Below are positions 8,770-17,529 of a stretch of 64,000 nucleotides of DNA, in pieces. The position numbers and the translations under genes were made by a program. The notes beneath the pieces are model-generated. The model was not told the DNA's origin and did not search any database. It worked only from the letters and a program-made list of their open reading frames with translations. The DNA is taken from the NCBI GenBank assembly GCA_019414325.1, contig DXMG01000003.1, positions 44,183 through 108,182 of the forward strand. The letters are read 5' to 3'. The stretch comes from Collinsella sp. GTDB taxonomy: Bacteria; Actinomycetota; Coriobacteriia; Coriobacteriales; Coriobacteriaceae. Position 1 is the stretch's first letter, and the number at the start of each line of letters is the position of its first letter.

Positions 8770-9588
8770 CTAGAGCTCTAGCGTGAGGGTGACGGGGCAG
8801 TGGTCGCTGCCAAAGATGTCGCCGCGGATGCCGGTGTCGCGTACGTTGTCGGCGATTGCGTCGCTCACCAGGAAATAATCGATGCGCCAGCCGGCGTTGT
8901 TCTTGCGAGCATTAAAGCGGTAGCTCCACCAGCTGTAGACGCCCTCGACGTCGGGGTTTGCCGCGCGCCAGGTATCGGTGAAGCCGGCGTTGAGCAGCTC
9001 GGTAAACTTGCCGCGTTCTTCGTCCGAAAAGCCCGCGTTGCCGCGGTTGGACTTGGGGTTCTTAAGGTCGATCTCCTCGTGCGCCACGTTAAAGTCGCCG
9101 CAAGTTACGACGGGCTTGCCGCTCTCGCGCTCAAGCGCGCTCAAAAAGCCGCGATAGGCATCGTCCCAGGCCATGCGCACATCGATGCGCGCGAGTTCGT
9201 TTTGCGCGTTGGGCGTGTAGACATCCACAAACCAAAACTTGTCGAACTCGAGCGCACAGACGCGGCCCTCGGTTGCGGCTTGGGCAACGAGCTCGGCGGC
9301 CTCGCCCTCGCCGGCGTAGGGTAACAGCGCGTCGGCGTGCAGCACGCGCAGCGGTTCCTGGCGGCTAAAGACCGCGGTGCCCGAATAGCCTTTGCGCTCG
9401 GCGTAGCTCCAGGTTTGGTGATAGCCGGGCAGGTCGATATCGACCTGGCCCTCCTGCAGCTTGGTCTCCTGCAGCGCCAGGATATTGACGTCGAGTTCTT
9501 GCGCAATCTGGATAAAGCTCGGGTCCTTTTTGAGCACGGCGCGCAGGCCGTTGACGTTCCACGAGGCGAAAGTGTAAGTCTGAGGCAT
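8770..9588 (-). CDS. xth: Exodeoxyribonuclease III (AP endonuclease)
   Basis: This Mg-dependent enzyme of the EEP (exonuclease-endonuclease-phosphatase) family cleaves at abasic sites and removes 3' blocking groups during base excision repair. The 272-residue product has the family motifs: SWNVNGLRA at the N-terminus, LQETKLQ (metal-binding Glu), CGDFNVAHEEIDL, the GWRIDYFLVSD block and the catalytic GSDHCPV at the C-terminus. The start at 9588 has AAAGGA 5 bases upstream. It stands alone between the ECF operon and the divergent sirtuin gene. Confidence 0.95.
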   Translation of the reverse strand: MPQTYTFASWNVNGLRAVLKKDPSFIQIAQELDVNILALQETKLQEGQVDIDLPGYHQTWSYAERKGYSGTAVFSRQEPLRVLHADALLPYAGEGEAAELVAQAATEGRVCALEFDKFWFVDVYTPNAQNELARIDVRMAWDDAYRGFLSALERESGKPVVTCGDFNVAHEEIDLKNPKSNRGNAGFSDEERGKFTELLNAGFTDTWRAANPDVEGVYSWWSYRFNARKNNAGWRIDYFLVSDAIADNVRDTGIRGDIFGSDHCPVTLTLEL

Positions 9589-9723
9589 GGTGTCCTTTCG
9601 ACGGGGTTGGCAGGCTTAAGATTAGCGCAACAGGGGCGGGGTGGGCTCCGTGCATGCTGACTTAAAGGCCGCATGCTGGAACGTCGCTCAACGCTGCCCG
9701 ACTAACAAGGACGGAGGACTCAT

Positions 9724-10476
9724 ATGACTCAGGCAATATCGGACCCCAGGCAGGCCTCCGCCGCGCTGGCGGATCTGTTTGACACCCACAAGCGCGTGGT
9801 CTTCTTTGGCGGCGCTGGTGTTTCCACGGCAAGTGGCATCCCCGATTTCCGTAGCGTGGACGGCCTGTATCACCAGCAGTTTGCCTATCCGCCCGAGACC
9901 ATGCTGTCGCATAGCTTTTACGAGGCGCATCCTGCCGAGTTCTTCGACTTTTACCGCACCAAGATGATCGCGCTTGGCGCCAAGCCCAACCGCTGCCACA
10001 CCAAGCTGGCCGAGCTGGAGCGCGCCGGCAAGCTAAATGCCGTGGTGACACAAAATATCGACGGCCTGCATCAGATGGCCGGCTCACAGCGAGTGTTTGA
10101 GTTGCACGGATCGGTCCATCGCAACATTTGCCAGTCGTGCGGCGCGGTCTATAGCGCCGAGTGGATTTGCGCGCGCGAGCACGAGGATGCCGCGGGCGTG
10201 CCCGTGTGCCCTGCGTGCGGCGGTCGCATCAAGCCCGATGTGGTCCTCTACGAAGAGCCGCTTGATGAGCGTGTGCTTACCGGCGCCGTTACTGCCATCG
10301 CCGCAGCCGACGCCCTCGTCGTGGGCGGAACCTCGCTCGTGGTGTATCCGGCGGCGGGCCTCACGCGTTGCTTTACTGGCGATACGCTGGCCATTTGCAA
10401 TTTGGCGCCTACCGATCAGGATGCAAATGCCGACCTGCTGATTTCTTGCGACATCGCGGCCGCGTTTGCGTTCTAG
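9724..10476 (+). CDS. cobB: NAD-dependent protein deacylase (sirtuin)
   Basis: Sirtuins remove acyl groups from lysines using NAD+. The 250-residue product has the Rossmann NAD motif FGGAGVSTASGIPDFRS, the catalytic block TQNIDGLHQ, the general-base His in ELHGS, and a zinc site made by CQSC and CPAC. KPDVVLYEE and GGTSLVVYPA follow. All catalytic residues are present, so it should be active. It lies upstream of the folate operon and has its own ribosome binding site. The symbol cobB is the general bacterial name; npdA or sirA would be equally fitting. Confidence 0.93.
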   Translation: MTQAISDPRQASAALADLFDTHKRVVFFGGAGVSTASGIPDFRSVDGLYHQQFAYPPETMLSHSFYEAHPAEFFDFYRTKMIALGAKPNRCHTKLAELERAGKLNAVVTQNIDGLHQMAGSQRVFELHGSVHRNICQSCGAVYSAEWICAREHEDAAGVPVCPACGGRIKPDVVLYEEPLDERVLTGAVTAIAAADALVVGGTSLVVYPAAGLTRCFTGDTLAICNLAPTDQDANADLLISCDIAAAFAF

Positions 10477-10570
10477 CCCGCGCGCGCGGATACAATAGAA
10501 AGACTGATTGCAAAGCGACCCCGCCGCCAGCGCCCGAGCGCGGCGGCGCGGGCATTTTAGGAGGATGTTC

Positions 10571-12304
10571 ATGGCGAACGACAGCAAGACATGGCGGTGC
10601 GGAAAGTACGAGCTCAGCTTTGACCGTCCGCGCATCATGGGCGTCCTCAACGTGACGCCCGATTCGTTTAGCGACGGCGGTGAGCACTTTGACCAGGATG
10701 CCGCTATCGAGTACGGCCTGGCGATGCTTGATGCTGGCGCCGACATCATCGACGTGGGCGGCGAGTCCACGCGCCCCGGCTTTACCCCGGTCAACCCCGA
10801 CGAGGAGGCGCGTCGCGTGCTGCCCGTCGTGCGCGCGCTCGCCAAAGAGGGTGCCATTGTCTCGATCGACACGCGTCATGTGGCGGTTGCCAAGGCGGCT
10901 GTGCGCTGCGGCGCTTCGATTGTCAACGACGTGACGGGCTTCACCGATCCCAAGATGGTTGAGTTCGTTAAGACGAGCACCTGCGGCGTCATCGTGATGC
11001 ACGCCGGCGAGGTCGCTGCGCCCGCACGCACGCACGCGACGGTGCAGCTCGATACCTCGGCTGCGGCGTTTGTTGCTGAGAAGGCACGCGAAGCGGCTGC
11101 CGAGGCCGCGCGCGAGGCCGAGAAGCCGGCCCGTCGCCGTCGCGGCAAGTTGCTGGGCGAGCCCAAGGTTGAGGCCAAACTTCCGGGCGGCGTGGTGCAG
11201 CCCTCGCTGCCGTTTGGCGAACCGGAGCCCGCGCCCGAGTCTGTTGACGAGCCGGAGACGCCGGCTGCCGAGCAGGCTGCCCCTGCCGCCGCTGCACCCG
11301 AGGCCGTGCCCGCGGCCACCGAAGCCGCACCAGAGCCCAGCGACCACCTGGCCGCCATGATGCGCCGCAGCGCCCGCCGTGAGGAAGCCTATGTGCCCAC
11401 CTCGCAGCTCCGCCGCTTTACCCTGCCCGATTCTGCGCCCATCATGCGCCGCGTCATGGGCTTTCTGTCCGACCAGGCCCGCACGCTCATCCATGCCGGC
11501 GTGTCGCGCGACCGTATCTGCATCGATCCCGGACCGGGCTTTGGCAAGACGGCCAACGAAGACATCGTCATCCAGCGCGAGACCGCCAAGATGGCGTCGC
11601 TGGGCTATCCGCTCATGTGCGCCGTGTCGCGCAAGCGCTTTGTGGGCGCCGTCTCGGGCGTGACCGAGGCCGCCGCGCGCGATGCCGCCACGTTTGGTGT
11701 GTGCCTGGGCGCCATCCAGGCCGGCGCCAACATCGTGCGCGTGCATGACGTTGCGGGCTTTGCGCAGTTCCTGAACGGTTACTGGGCCGTTGCCAAGCCG
11801 CAGCCGCGTCGCGCGTTTGTGGCCGTGGGTTCCAACCTGGGGCATCGCTGCGACAACATCCGCGCTGCGCGCGACATGATTGCCGAGATCCCGCTCACCT
11901 GCGTGTCCAACTGCTCGCGCATCTACGAGAGCGAGCCGGCCTACGAGACGCGCCAGGACGCGTTTGCCAACGCCGTCATCGAGATCAAGACCGAGCTGGC
12001 GCCGCTGGTGCTGCTTGACGAGCTTATGAAGATTGAGGCCGAGCTGGGCCGAGACCGCTCCAAAAAGGCCAAGGTAAACGGCCCGCGCACCATCGACTTG
12101 GACCTGCTGTGGATGGATGGCGAGACCCACGGCGGCGAGAAGCTGCGTCTGCCGCATCCGCTGATCGGCGAGCGCGACTTTGTGCTGGTGCCGCTCGAGG
12201 ACCTGATGCACGACCCGGCGCGGTTCTTCCGCTACAACGGCGTCGAGGTCAAGGAGCCCGAGGATCGCGTAGGCCATATCGTGGGCGAATTGGGGCGTAT
12301 GTAG
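10571..12304 (+). CDS. folP-folK: Fused dihydropteroate synthase / HPPK with a large insert
   Basis: This 577-residue protein combines two consecutive folate steps. The DHPS part begins IMGVLNVTPDSF, then GGESTRPG, SIDT and IVNDVTGF, and resumes at CIDPGPGFGKT and SRKRFVG. HPPK begins near residue 412 (VAVGSNLGH) and has RTIDLDLL and LPHPLIGERDFVL. Between about residues 150 and 275, where DHPS normally has a short loop with an HMxGxPxxMQ-type motif, there is a 110-125 residue low-complexity insert rich in Ala, Glu and Pro. AGGAGG lies 6 bases upstream of the ATG at 10571. The next gene starts 1 base after the stop codon. The insert is in frame and flanked by intact motifs, so the enzyme is probably functional. 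Confidence 0.92.
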   Translation: MANDSKTWRCGKYELSFDRPRIMGVLNVTPDSFSDGGEHFDQDAAIEYGLAMLDAGADIIDVGGESTRPGFTPVNPDEEARRVLPVVRALAKEGAIVSIDTRHVAVAKAAVRCGASIVNDVTGFTDPKMVEFVKTSTCGVIVMHAGEVAAPARTHATVQLDTSAAAFVAEKAREAAAEAAREAEKPARRRRGKLLGEPKVEAKLPGGVVQPSLPFGEPEPAPESVDEPETPAAEQAAPAAAAPEAVPAATEAAPEPSDHLAAMMRRSARREEAYVPTSQLRRFTLPDSAPIMRRVMGFLSDQARTLIHAGVSRDRICIDPGPGFGKTANEDIVIQRETAKMASLGYPLMCAVSRKRFVGAVSGVTEAAARDAATFGVCLGAIQAGANIVRVHDVAGFAQFLNGYWAVAKPQPRRAFVAVGSNLGHRCDNIRAARDMIAEIPLTCVSNCSRIYESEPAYETRQDAFANAVIEIKTELAPLVLLDELMKIEAELGRDRSKKAKVNGPRTIDLDLLWMDGETHGGEKLRLPHPLIGERDFVLVPLEDLMHDPARFFRYNGVEVKEPEDRVGHIVGELGRM

Positions 12305-13006
12305 ATGATCGACATGAATGCTGTTACCGCCGGTACCGAGCTCGACGCGGCGCGTGACGCGGGCCGCGAGGGCATGTCTGCGGGTTGGTGCGCCTGGAGT
12401 GCCGGCGACACATCGTTGGCATTTTCGCTGGTCGTTCGCCCCGACGTGAACATGCACGCCTTCCACGGCCTGCCGTTTGTGGCGGCGATGGGCATGATGG
12501 ACGCGCTTGTGGGCACGACGTCGACGCCGGGCCTGGGCCTTGCCGGCAAGGTTGGTATTCAGTGGCCGAGCGATATTGTGTGCGGCGCGCCCGCGTTTGA
12601 GACGTCGTTTGCACGCGTCGCCAGCAACGGTGGCGCCGGTGCCGCGGGCATGTTCGGTGCCGTGACGGTGGATATTGAGCGCGCGGCGCTGGGCGAGCTT
12701 GGCGTGGATGTGGCTGACGAAGCGCTGGTCGAGGCATTGGCCACCGCCGTGTTGACCCGCGTGGACGCCTGGGCGGTTGTCGCCAACACGCCACAGGGTG
12801 CTGCCGGTCCGCTGGCTCCCGTGCTGGGCGAGTACTTCGACATGGTGCCGCTGCTCGGCCGCCAAGTTGCGGCGGTGTCGCCCAATGGCTTGCCGCTTGC
12901 GGTCGGCGTGTTTGCGGGCCTGGACATCTGGGGCCGCGCGACCATTAAGACCGACGCCGGCGAGCAGGAGTTTCCGCCCGAGGCCGTGCGCATTCGCGGG
13001 CTGTAA
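12305..13006 (+). CDS. Degenerate biotin-protein-ligase-like protein
   Basis: The 233-residue protein matches the biotin-protein ligase fold in outline: GWCAWSAGDTSLAFSLVVRP aligns with the region after the biotin loop, VGIQWPSDI corresponds to the KWPNDI block, and the last 50 residues (GRQVAAV, GLDIWGRATIK) match the BPL C-terminal SH3-like domain. The key Lys of KWPND is Gln and the GRGRxGR biotin loop is not recognisable, so ligase activity is doubtful. It starts 1 base after the folP-folK stop codon, so expression is tied to folate synthesis. A lipoyl/biotin ligase-like pseudoenzyme is my best reading; the true role is unknown. Confidence 0.6.
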   Translation: MIDMNAVTAGTELDAARDAGREGMSAGWCAWSAGDTSLAFSLVVRPDVNMHAFHGLPFVAAMGMMDALVGTTSTPGLGLAGKVGIQWPSDIVCGAPAFETSFARVASNGGAGAAGMFGAVTVDIERAALGELGVDVADEALVEALATAVLTRVDAWAVVANTPQGAAGPLAPVLGEYFDMVPLLGRQVAAVSPNGLPLAVGVFAGLDIWGRATIKTDAGEQEFPPEAVRIRGL

Positions 13007-13106
13007 CGCGAGGCGCCCGCGCTCAAAGATAACGATGACAACGAAGCCCTCTTCGGCCTGTGCCGGGGAGGGTCTCGCCTATCTGGGGAATGGGGTTGCC
13101 AGCGCT

Positions 13107-13233
13107 CTATTCCTCAAAACTGAAAAATTTTCGTTTTTGAGGAATAGAATTAAGCCAGCTCGGCCTTTTGCGAGGTATATTCGTTGCAGAGCCTATTCCT
13201 CAAAACTGAAAAATTTTCGTTTTTGAGGAATAG
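13107..13233. repeat. Two 41-nt palindromes upstream of the DUF4143 gene
   Basis: Two identical 41-nt hairpins (13107-13147 and 13193-13233) have outer arms CTATTCCTCAAAA / TTTTTGAGGAATAG and an inner GAAAAATTTTC palindrome. A third copy lies at 14467-14507, just after the ATPase gene. The right copy ends 27 bases before the ATPase start codon. Confidence 0.85.
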
Positions 13234-13259
13234 CGATAAAAGACCGCAGGGAGGCGCCA

Positions 13260-14456
13260 ATGAAACTCATCAATAGAACGTCATACATGGACATGTTGAC
13301 GAGCCTTATTGGCGTGCCGGACATCAAGGTCATAACGGGCATTCGCCGTAGCGGTAAGTCAAAATTGCTCGAGGCCCTCCGCGATTACGTGGAGGCAAAT
13401 CTGTCCAATTCGAATGTCATCCATATCAATTACAACCTCGACGAGTTCGAGGGCCTGCTCGAATATCATGCCCTGCTCGCCTATGTGAAAGAGCATCGAG
13501 TGTCCGACAAGCAAAACTTCCTGCTTATCGACGAGGTTCAGATGTGCGACGGCTTTGAACGCGCGATCAACAGCCTCCATGCATCCGAGCAGTACGACAT
13601 CTTCATCACCGGATCGAACGCCTTTTTGCTGTCGAGCGATCTGTCGACGCTCTTTACGGGGCGCACGTTCGAGATCGAGGTTTTCCCATTCTCGTTTGAG
13701 GAGTATCGCCTCTATAGTGACGAGGGCGAGGTCGATCGCGACTTCGATGAGTACGCGAGAACCGGCGGTATGTCCGGTTCTTACCCTTATCCACTGCAGG
13801 AGCAGCGCTACCAATATCTCTCCAATGTCTTCAAAACGCTCATCGTGAGGGATATCGTGCAGCGGCATAACGTGAGAAACGAATCGGCACTGCTGCGCAT
13901 TGCCGTTTACATGATGGACAACGTCTCCAACATAACGTCGGCACGCACCATTACAGATGTTTTGAATGCGGATGGGCTAAAGATTACGAACAAGACGGTC
14001 GGCACGTACATGGGGTACCTGTGCGATGCGTTTGCCTTCTATAAAGTTCGTCGGTACGACATTCGCGGCAATAAATACCTTAAGAGCGGCGAGAAGTATT
14101 ACCTGGCAGACCACGCGTTCAAATACGCACTGCTTGGTACACGTGATATGGATTGGGGACGCGTATACGAGAACATGGTGGCCATCGAGCTGCTGCGCCG
14201 CGGATACGAGGTATACGTCGGTGTGCTCTATAAAAAGGTAATAGACTTTGTAGCAATCAAGCGAAGCGAGAAGCTCTACATTCAGGTGAGCGACGACATC
14301 AACTCGGATAAGACGTTTGAACGCGAGATTTCGCCACTGCTGAGCATTGGCGATGCGTATCCCAAGATGATTCTTGCCCGCACGCATCACGAGGCCACGG
14401 ATCGCGATGGGGTGCAGATCGTGGACCTGGCGAGGTGGTTGTGCGGCGAGGCTTAG
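13260..14456 (+). CDS. AAA ATPase with C-terminal DUF4143 (nuclease-like) domain
   Basis: The 398-residue protein is a typical AAA_14/DUF4143 member. It has Walker A GIRRSGKSKLL near residue 25, Walker B LLIDEVQ near 90, a sensor-like FITGSNAFLL, and a C-terminal part with a PD-(D/E)XK-like arrangement (GRVYENMVAIELLRRGY, VIDFVA, LYIQVS). The function of this abundant family is not established. Codon use looks less GC-biased than its neighbours, with more ATA and AAT. It is flanked by three copies of the 41-nt palindrome, two before and one after, suggesting cassette-like acquisition between the folate operon and coaX. A GGGAGG ribosome binding site precedes the ATG. Confidence 0.88.
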   Translation: MKLINRTSYMDMLTSLIGVPDIKVITGIRRSGKSKLLEALRDYVEANLSNSNVIHINYNLDEFEGLLEYHALLAYVKEHRVSDKQNFLLIDEVQMCDGFERAINSLHASEQYDIFITGSNAFLLSSDLSTLFTGRTFEIEVFPFSFEEYRLYSDEGEVDRDFDEYARTGGMSGSYPYPLQEQRYQYLSNVFKTLIVRDIVQRHNVRNESALLRIAVYMMDNVSNITSARTITDVLNADGLKITNKTVGTYMGYLCDAFAFYKVRRYDIRGNKYLKSGEKYYLADHAFKYALLGTRDMDWGRVYENMVAIELLRRGYEVYVGVLYKKVIDFVAIKRSEKLYIQVSDDINSDKTFEREISPLLSIGDAYPKMILARTHHEATDRDGVQIVDLARWLCGEA

Positions 14457-14466
14457 CAAAAAAATC

Positions 14467-14507
14467 CTATTCCTCAAAACTGAAAAATTTTCGATTTTGA
14501 GGAATAG
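14467..14507. repeat. 41-nt palindrome, third copy
   Basis: Same sequence as the copies at 13107 and 13193 except one base in the right arm (CGATTTT for CGTTTTT). The pairing extends outward by two bases on each side. It begins 11 bases after the ATPase stop codon and lies between convergent genes. Confidence 0.85.
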
Positions 14508-14542
14508 GATTGGCGGCTGGTTGCTGCGACCTGGCGTTTACT

Positions 14543-15316
14543 CTATCCCAGCTTCTGCATGCGGCGGTAGATTTCGCAGATGCCCTTGATGGTGAGTTGC
14601 CCGTCGACCACGTCGAAGGCATCGGTCGAATCGGCGACAATGCCGGCGAGACCGCCCGTGGCGATAACGGTGGCGTCCTCGCGGCCCAGCTCGCGCTTCA
14701 TGCGCGTGACCAGGCCCTCGGCCATGGCGGCGGCGCCCATCACGGCGCCGACCTTGATGCACTCTTCGGTGTCGCGACCGATGGCGTGCTCGGGCGCCTC
14801 GAGCGGCACGCTGGCGAGCTTGGCGGCTCGGGCGGCAAGCGCGTCCATGGAGATGCGGATGCCCGGCGCGATCGCCCCACCAATGTAATAACCGTCCTCA
14901 TCGATGACGTCGATATTGGTCGCGGTGCCAAAGTCCACCACGATTGCCGGCGCGCCGTAGAAAGTCTCAGCTGCGACGGCGTTGGCGACGCGGTCGGCAC
15001 CTACGGCCTGGGGGCGCGCCGCGCGCAGCTTGGTCACGGCGGCCGTCTGCGGCCCGATGACGATGGCGTCCGCCGCGATGCGGTCGGCCACGGCGTGCCA
15101 CTCGCGCGAGAGCTGCGGCACCACGCCCGCAAAGGCGATCGCGTCAACCGCATCGAGCGAGAGGCCGTACATCTTAAAGAAACCCATCAGGCGCACGTGG
15201 ATCTCGTCGGCGGTATAGGAGCGGTCGGTGGGCATGCGCCACGACTGCACCAGCTCGTCTCCGTCAAACAGGCCCATGGCCGTCTGCGTGTTTCCCATAT
15301 CGATAGCGAGCAGCAT
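14543..15316 (-). CDS. coaX: Type III pantothenate kinase
   Basis: CoaX phosphorylates pantothenate, the first step of coenzyme A synthesis. The 257-residue product has the ASKHA-fold motifs: LLAIDMGNTQTAMGLF at the N-terminus, GADRVANAV, the phosphate motif VDFGTATNIDV and the GGAIAPGI loop. Length agrees with the family. The frame is open far upstream, through the tRNA gene, but MLLAIDMGNT is the natural N-terminus and GGGAG lies 5 bases before the ATG at 15316. It is an isolated minus-strand gene convergent with the DUF4143 ATPase. Confidence 0.94.
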   Translation of the reverse strand: MLLAIDMGNTQTAMGLFDGDELVQSWRMPTDRSYTADEIHVRLMGFFKMYGLSLDAVDAIAFAGVVPQLSREWHAVADRIAADAIVIGPQTAAVTKLRAARPQAVGADRVANAVAAETFYGAPAIVVDFGTATNIDVIDEDGYYIGGAIAPGIRISMDALAARAAKLASVPLEAPEHAIGRDTEECIKVGAVMGAAAMAEGLVTRMKRELGREDATVIATGGLAGIVADSTDAFDVVDGQLTIKGICEIYRRMQKLG

Positions 15317-15512
15317 GTCTACTCCCGGTGTCGGCATAAAAGGACGCGCACCATTGTATACGTGCCATCGACGGCGCTCGGCTGTGATTCGTTTACGGTG
15401 ATAAGGGCTGAGAGGTTTAAATATGAAGGAATTATGCTCTACGAGATTTTCCTTGCCGTTTACCGAACTCCCACGTAATATTCTTTCTTGCGCACATGAG
15501 GCGCCCAGACAT

Positions 15513-15589
15513 TGCGGGGTGGAGCAGTCTGGTAGCTCGCCGGGCTCATAACCCGGAGGTCGTAGGTTCAAATCCTGCCCCCGCGACCA
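15513..15589 (+). tRNA. Initiator tRNA-Met (CAU)
   Basis: A 77-nt cloverleaf with CCA encoded. The anticodon loop is CTCATAA. The anticodon stem has the three consecutive G-C pairs (GGG/CCC) typical of initiator tRNAs, and the D stem has the A11-U24 pair. The first acceptor pair is a weak U1-G72 rather than the usual C1-A72 mismatch. T-loop is TTCAAAT and the discriminator is A. Confidence 0.95.
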
Positions 15590-15598
15590 AGAACTTGC

Positions 15599-15630
15599 AG
15601 CTCGTCGGCCTAGCCGGCGAGCTTTTTGTT
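15599..15630 (+). terminator. Terminator of the initiator tRNA
   Basis: An 11-bp stem (AGCTCGTCGGC with GCCGGCGAGCT) around a CTA loop is followed by TTTTTGTT. It starts 10 bases after the tRNA. Confidence 0.9.
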
Positions 15631-15678
15631 ATTCCGGGACCGTGTTTTTCGGTCCAATTCTCAGCCTCTCAAACAAAA

Positions 15679-15814
15679 TCTCGATCTGTAACATCTAGAC
15701 CCGATTTGGGCGGCTAGGTGTTACAGATTGAGATGTTGAGTTCCCGCCTGGACGGTTTGTCTAAATCTGTAACACGAGGGATGGATTTTGCCGAGTTGTT
15801 GTTACAGATTGAGA
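15679..15814. repeat. Array of two 55-bp palindromes (family C)
   Basis: Two palindromes, 15679-15733 and 15760-15814, have 15-nt arms of the form TCTCGATCTGTAACA / TGTTACAGATTGAGA and a 25-nt interior. The spacer between them is 26 nt. The array is preceded by CTCTCAAACAAAA, a sequence also found in front of the array at 17662. It precedes the AlbA_2 gene. The rest of the 15630-16071 gap shows no gene. Confidence 0.85.
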
Positions 15815-16071
15815 TTTTGTTGTTGCTCTCCTTTATGAGTGAATCTCGACTCTTTTTATTATGTGAGGCGGACGGGCTATCGATAATCACGGGCCGGATG
15901 GATTGACTTGTCGATTGATAGACTCCAATTGGAAGGAGCTGCGACGACCCTTAACGATCCTTAACTAGAAACAGTGACGTCTTAAAAACAATAAAGGGGC
16001 CGCTATGTAGGGGCCGTCTATACGATGCCTTTGACTTACACTTCTTTATGGAGCCATGTAAGGAGGCGGCA

Positions 16072-17514
16072 ATGCAGCAACCCATCGCGACAAACGATGT
16101 GATTCTATTTTCCACTCTCAGGGAGAATCAGTACTTCGATCGAAAGAGCGCCCGCAAGGATGACAAGGAGATTGCGAAGCATATTAGTGCATTCGCCAAC
16201 TCGGCGGGAGGCAAGCTCGTTATCGGTATCGAGGATAATGGTGAGGTAACGGGCTTCAAGCGTAACGGCGCGCGCGACATTGAGAAATTCGAGCGCGCTG
16301 CGCTCACGACTTGCACGCCAACCCCTATTGTCCGCAAAGACCGAATCCCCGTGGTCAATTCTTCGGGCGAGGAGGACTTCGTTCTCGTTTTGGACATCGA
16401 TGCCTCGACCAACCACTCTGTTGCTCGCGTGAGCGACGGCGAGGTTTTCTTGCGGCAGGACGACAAGAGCGTGAGGCTCAGCCGCGAACAGGTATTTGCC
16501 CTCGAGTACGATAAGGGGCAGAGAATCTTCGAGGACGAGCTTGTTGAGGATTCCTCCCTAGATGACGTGGACCATGAAGTGCTTGATCGCTACAAAGGGA
16601 TTCTTGGAACCGAAGTTTCCGACGAGCAGGTCCTTAGAAGTCGTCGTTTTATGCGTGACGGAAAGCTGACCGTTGCTGGAGCCCTGCTATTCGCGCTGGA
16701 TCCGTCCGCGATGATGCCACAGGCGCGAGTCCGTGTCCTGCGCTACGACGGCGTCAAAATGGAGACGGGCGAGCGTCTCAACATCACGAAAGAACGAAGC
16801 TTCTGTGGGCCGCTGCCTAAGGTGATCCAAGACGCCTACGAACTCATCTCGAGCATGCTCCGCGAATTTCAGTTCCTGGGGCCCGACGGGAAATTCCAGA
16901 CCGTGCCTGAGTATCCTGAGTTCGCCTGGTTCGAGGGCTTGGTCAACGCGGTGACACATCGCGACTACTCGTTCCGCGGCGACTACATCCGGGTCTCGAT
17001 GTTCGACGACCGTTTGGAAATCATCAGTCCAGGCGCGCTTCCCAATATCGTGACGCTCGACAACATGAGGACCACTCGTTACTCGCGCAACCCACGCATC
17101 GCGCGCACGCTGGTTGAATTCGGTTGGGTTCGGGAGCTAAACGAGGGCGTCAAGCGCATTTATACCGAGATGCAAAACTCTCTGCTCAATGATCCGGTCT
17201 ACACGGAACCTGATGGGGCAAGGGTTCAGCTAACGCTTGAGAACAATATCGTTGCCAGAACCGTAAGGAGAAGCGAGGCTCTCGAGGACAAGGTATCACC
17301 GGAGGTGATCGCCTCATTGGGGGAGTATGAGCTCGCCGCCGTCAGGTTGGCCTTTGCGAACGGAAGGGTGACAGCAAGGGAGCTTGCAGCACACATCGGG
17401 AGAAATCGCCGCACAGCAAGCCGGGTGCTTGGTAAGTTAATTGAGGAAGACGGTCTGCTCGAATGGCACGGCTCATCCCATAACGACCCAAAACAGTTCT
17501 ACACGATAAGGTAG
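16072..17514 (+). CDS. AlbA_2/Schlafen-domain ATP-binding protein
   Basis: The 480-residue protein belongs to the RecG-like/AlbA_2 family (COG2865 type). The N-terminal AlbA_2 (Schlafen-like) domain spans about residues 10-125, with ENQYFDRKSAR, ANSAGGKLVIGIEDNGEVTGF and HSVARVSDGEVFLRQ. A HATPase_c_4 domain follows (about 240-390), with FEGLVNAVTHRDYS and FDDRLEIISPGALP. A winged helix is visible near the C-terminus (VTARELAAHIGRNRRTASRVL). Such proteins are thought to act as regulators or in phage defence; the role here is unknown. AAGGAGG lies 6 bases before the ATG at 16072. It is bracketed by arrays of the 55-bp palindromes, which points to horizontal acquisition. Confidence 0.88.
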   Translation: MQQPIATNDVILFSTLRENQYFDRKSARKDDKEIAKHISAFANSAGGKLVIGIEDNGEVTGFKRNGARDIEKFERAALTTCTPTPIVRKDRIPVVNSSGEEDFVLVLDIDASTNHSVARVSDGEVFLRQDDKSVRLSREQVFALEYDKGQRIFEDELVEDSSLDDVDHEVLDRYKGILGTEVSDEQVLRSRRFMRDGKLTVAGALLFALDPSAMMPQARVRVLRYDGVKMETGERLNITKERSFCGPLPKVIQDAYELISSMLREFQFLGPDGKFQTVPEYPEFAWFEGLVNAVTHRDYSFRGDYIRVSMFDDRLEIISPGALPNIVTLDNMRTTRYSRNPRIARTLVEFGWVRELNEGVKRIYTEMQNSLLNDPVYTEPDGARVQLTLENNIVARTVRRSEALEDKVSPEVIASLGEYELAAVRLAFANGRVTARELAAHIGRNRRTASRVLGKLIEEDGLLEWHGSSHNDPKQFYTIR

Positions 17515-17529
17515 GGTGGTCGATCTATT

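Noticed and set aside
10409..12865. Long minus-strand open frame of 818 codons
   Set aside because: It is a shadow of folP-folK and the biotin-ligase-like gene; its His/Arg/Gly-rich translation has no family motif and GC-rich codon bias opens the opposite frame.
15718..15906. Small open frame of 62 codons
   Set aside because: It is made mostly of the palindromic repeats and has no ribosome binding site or homology.
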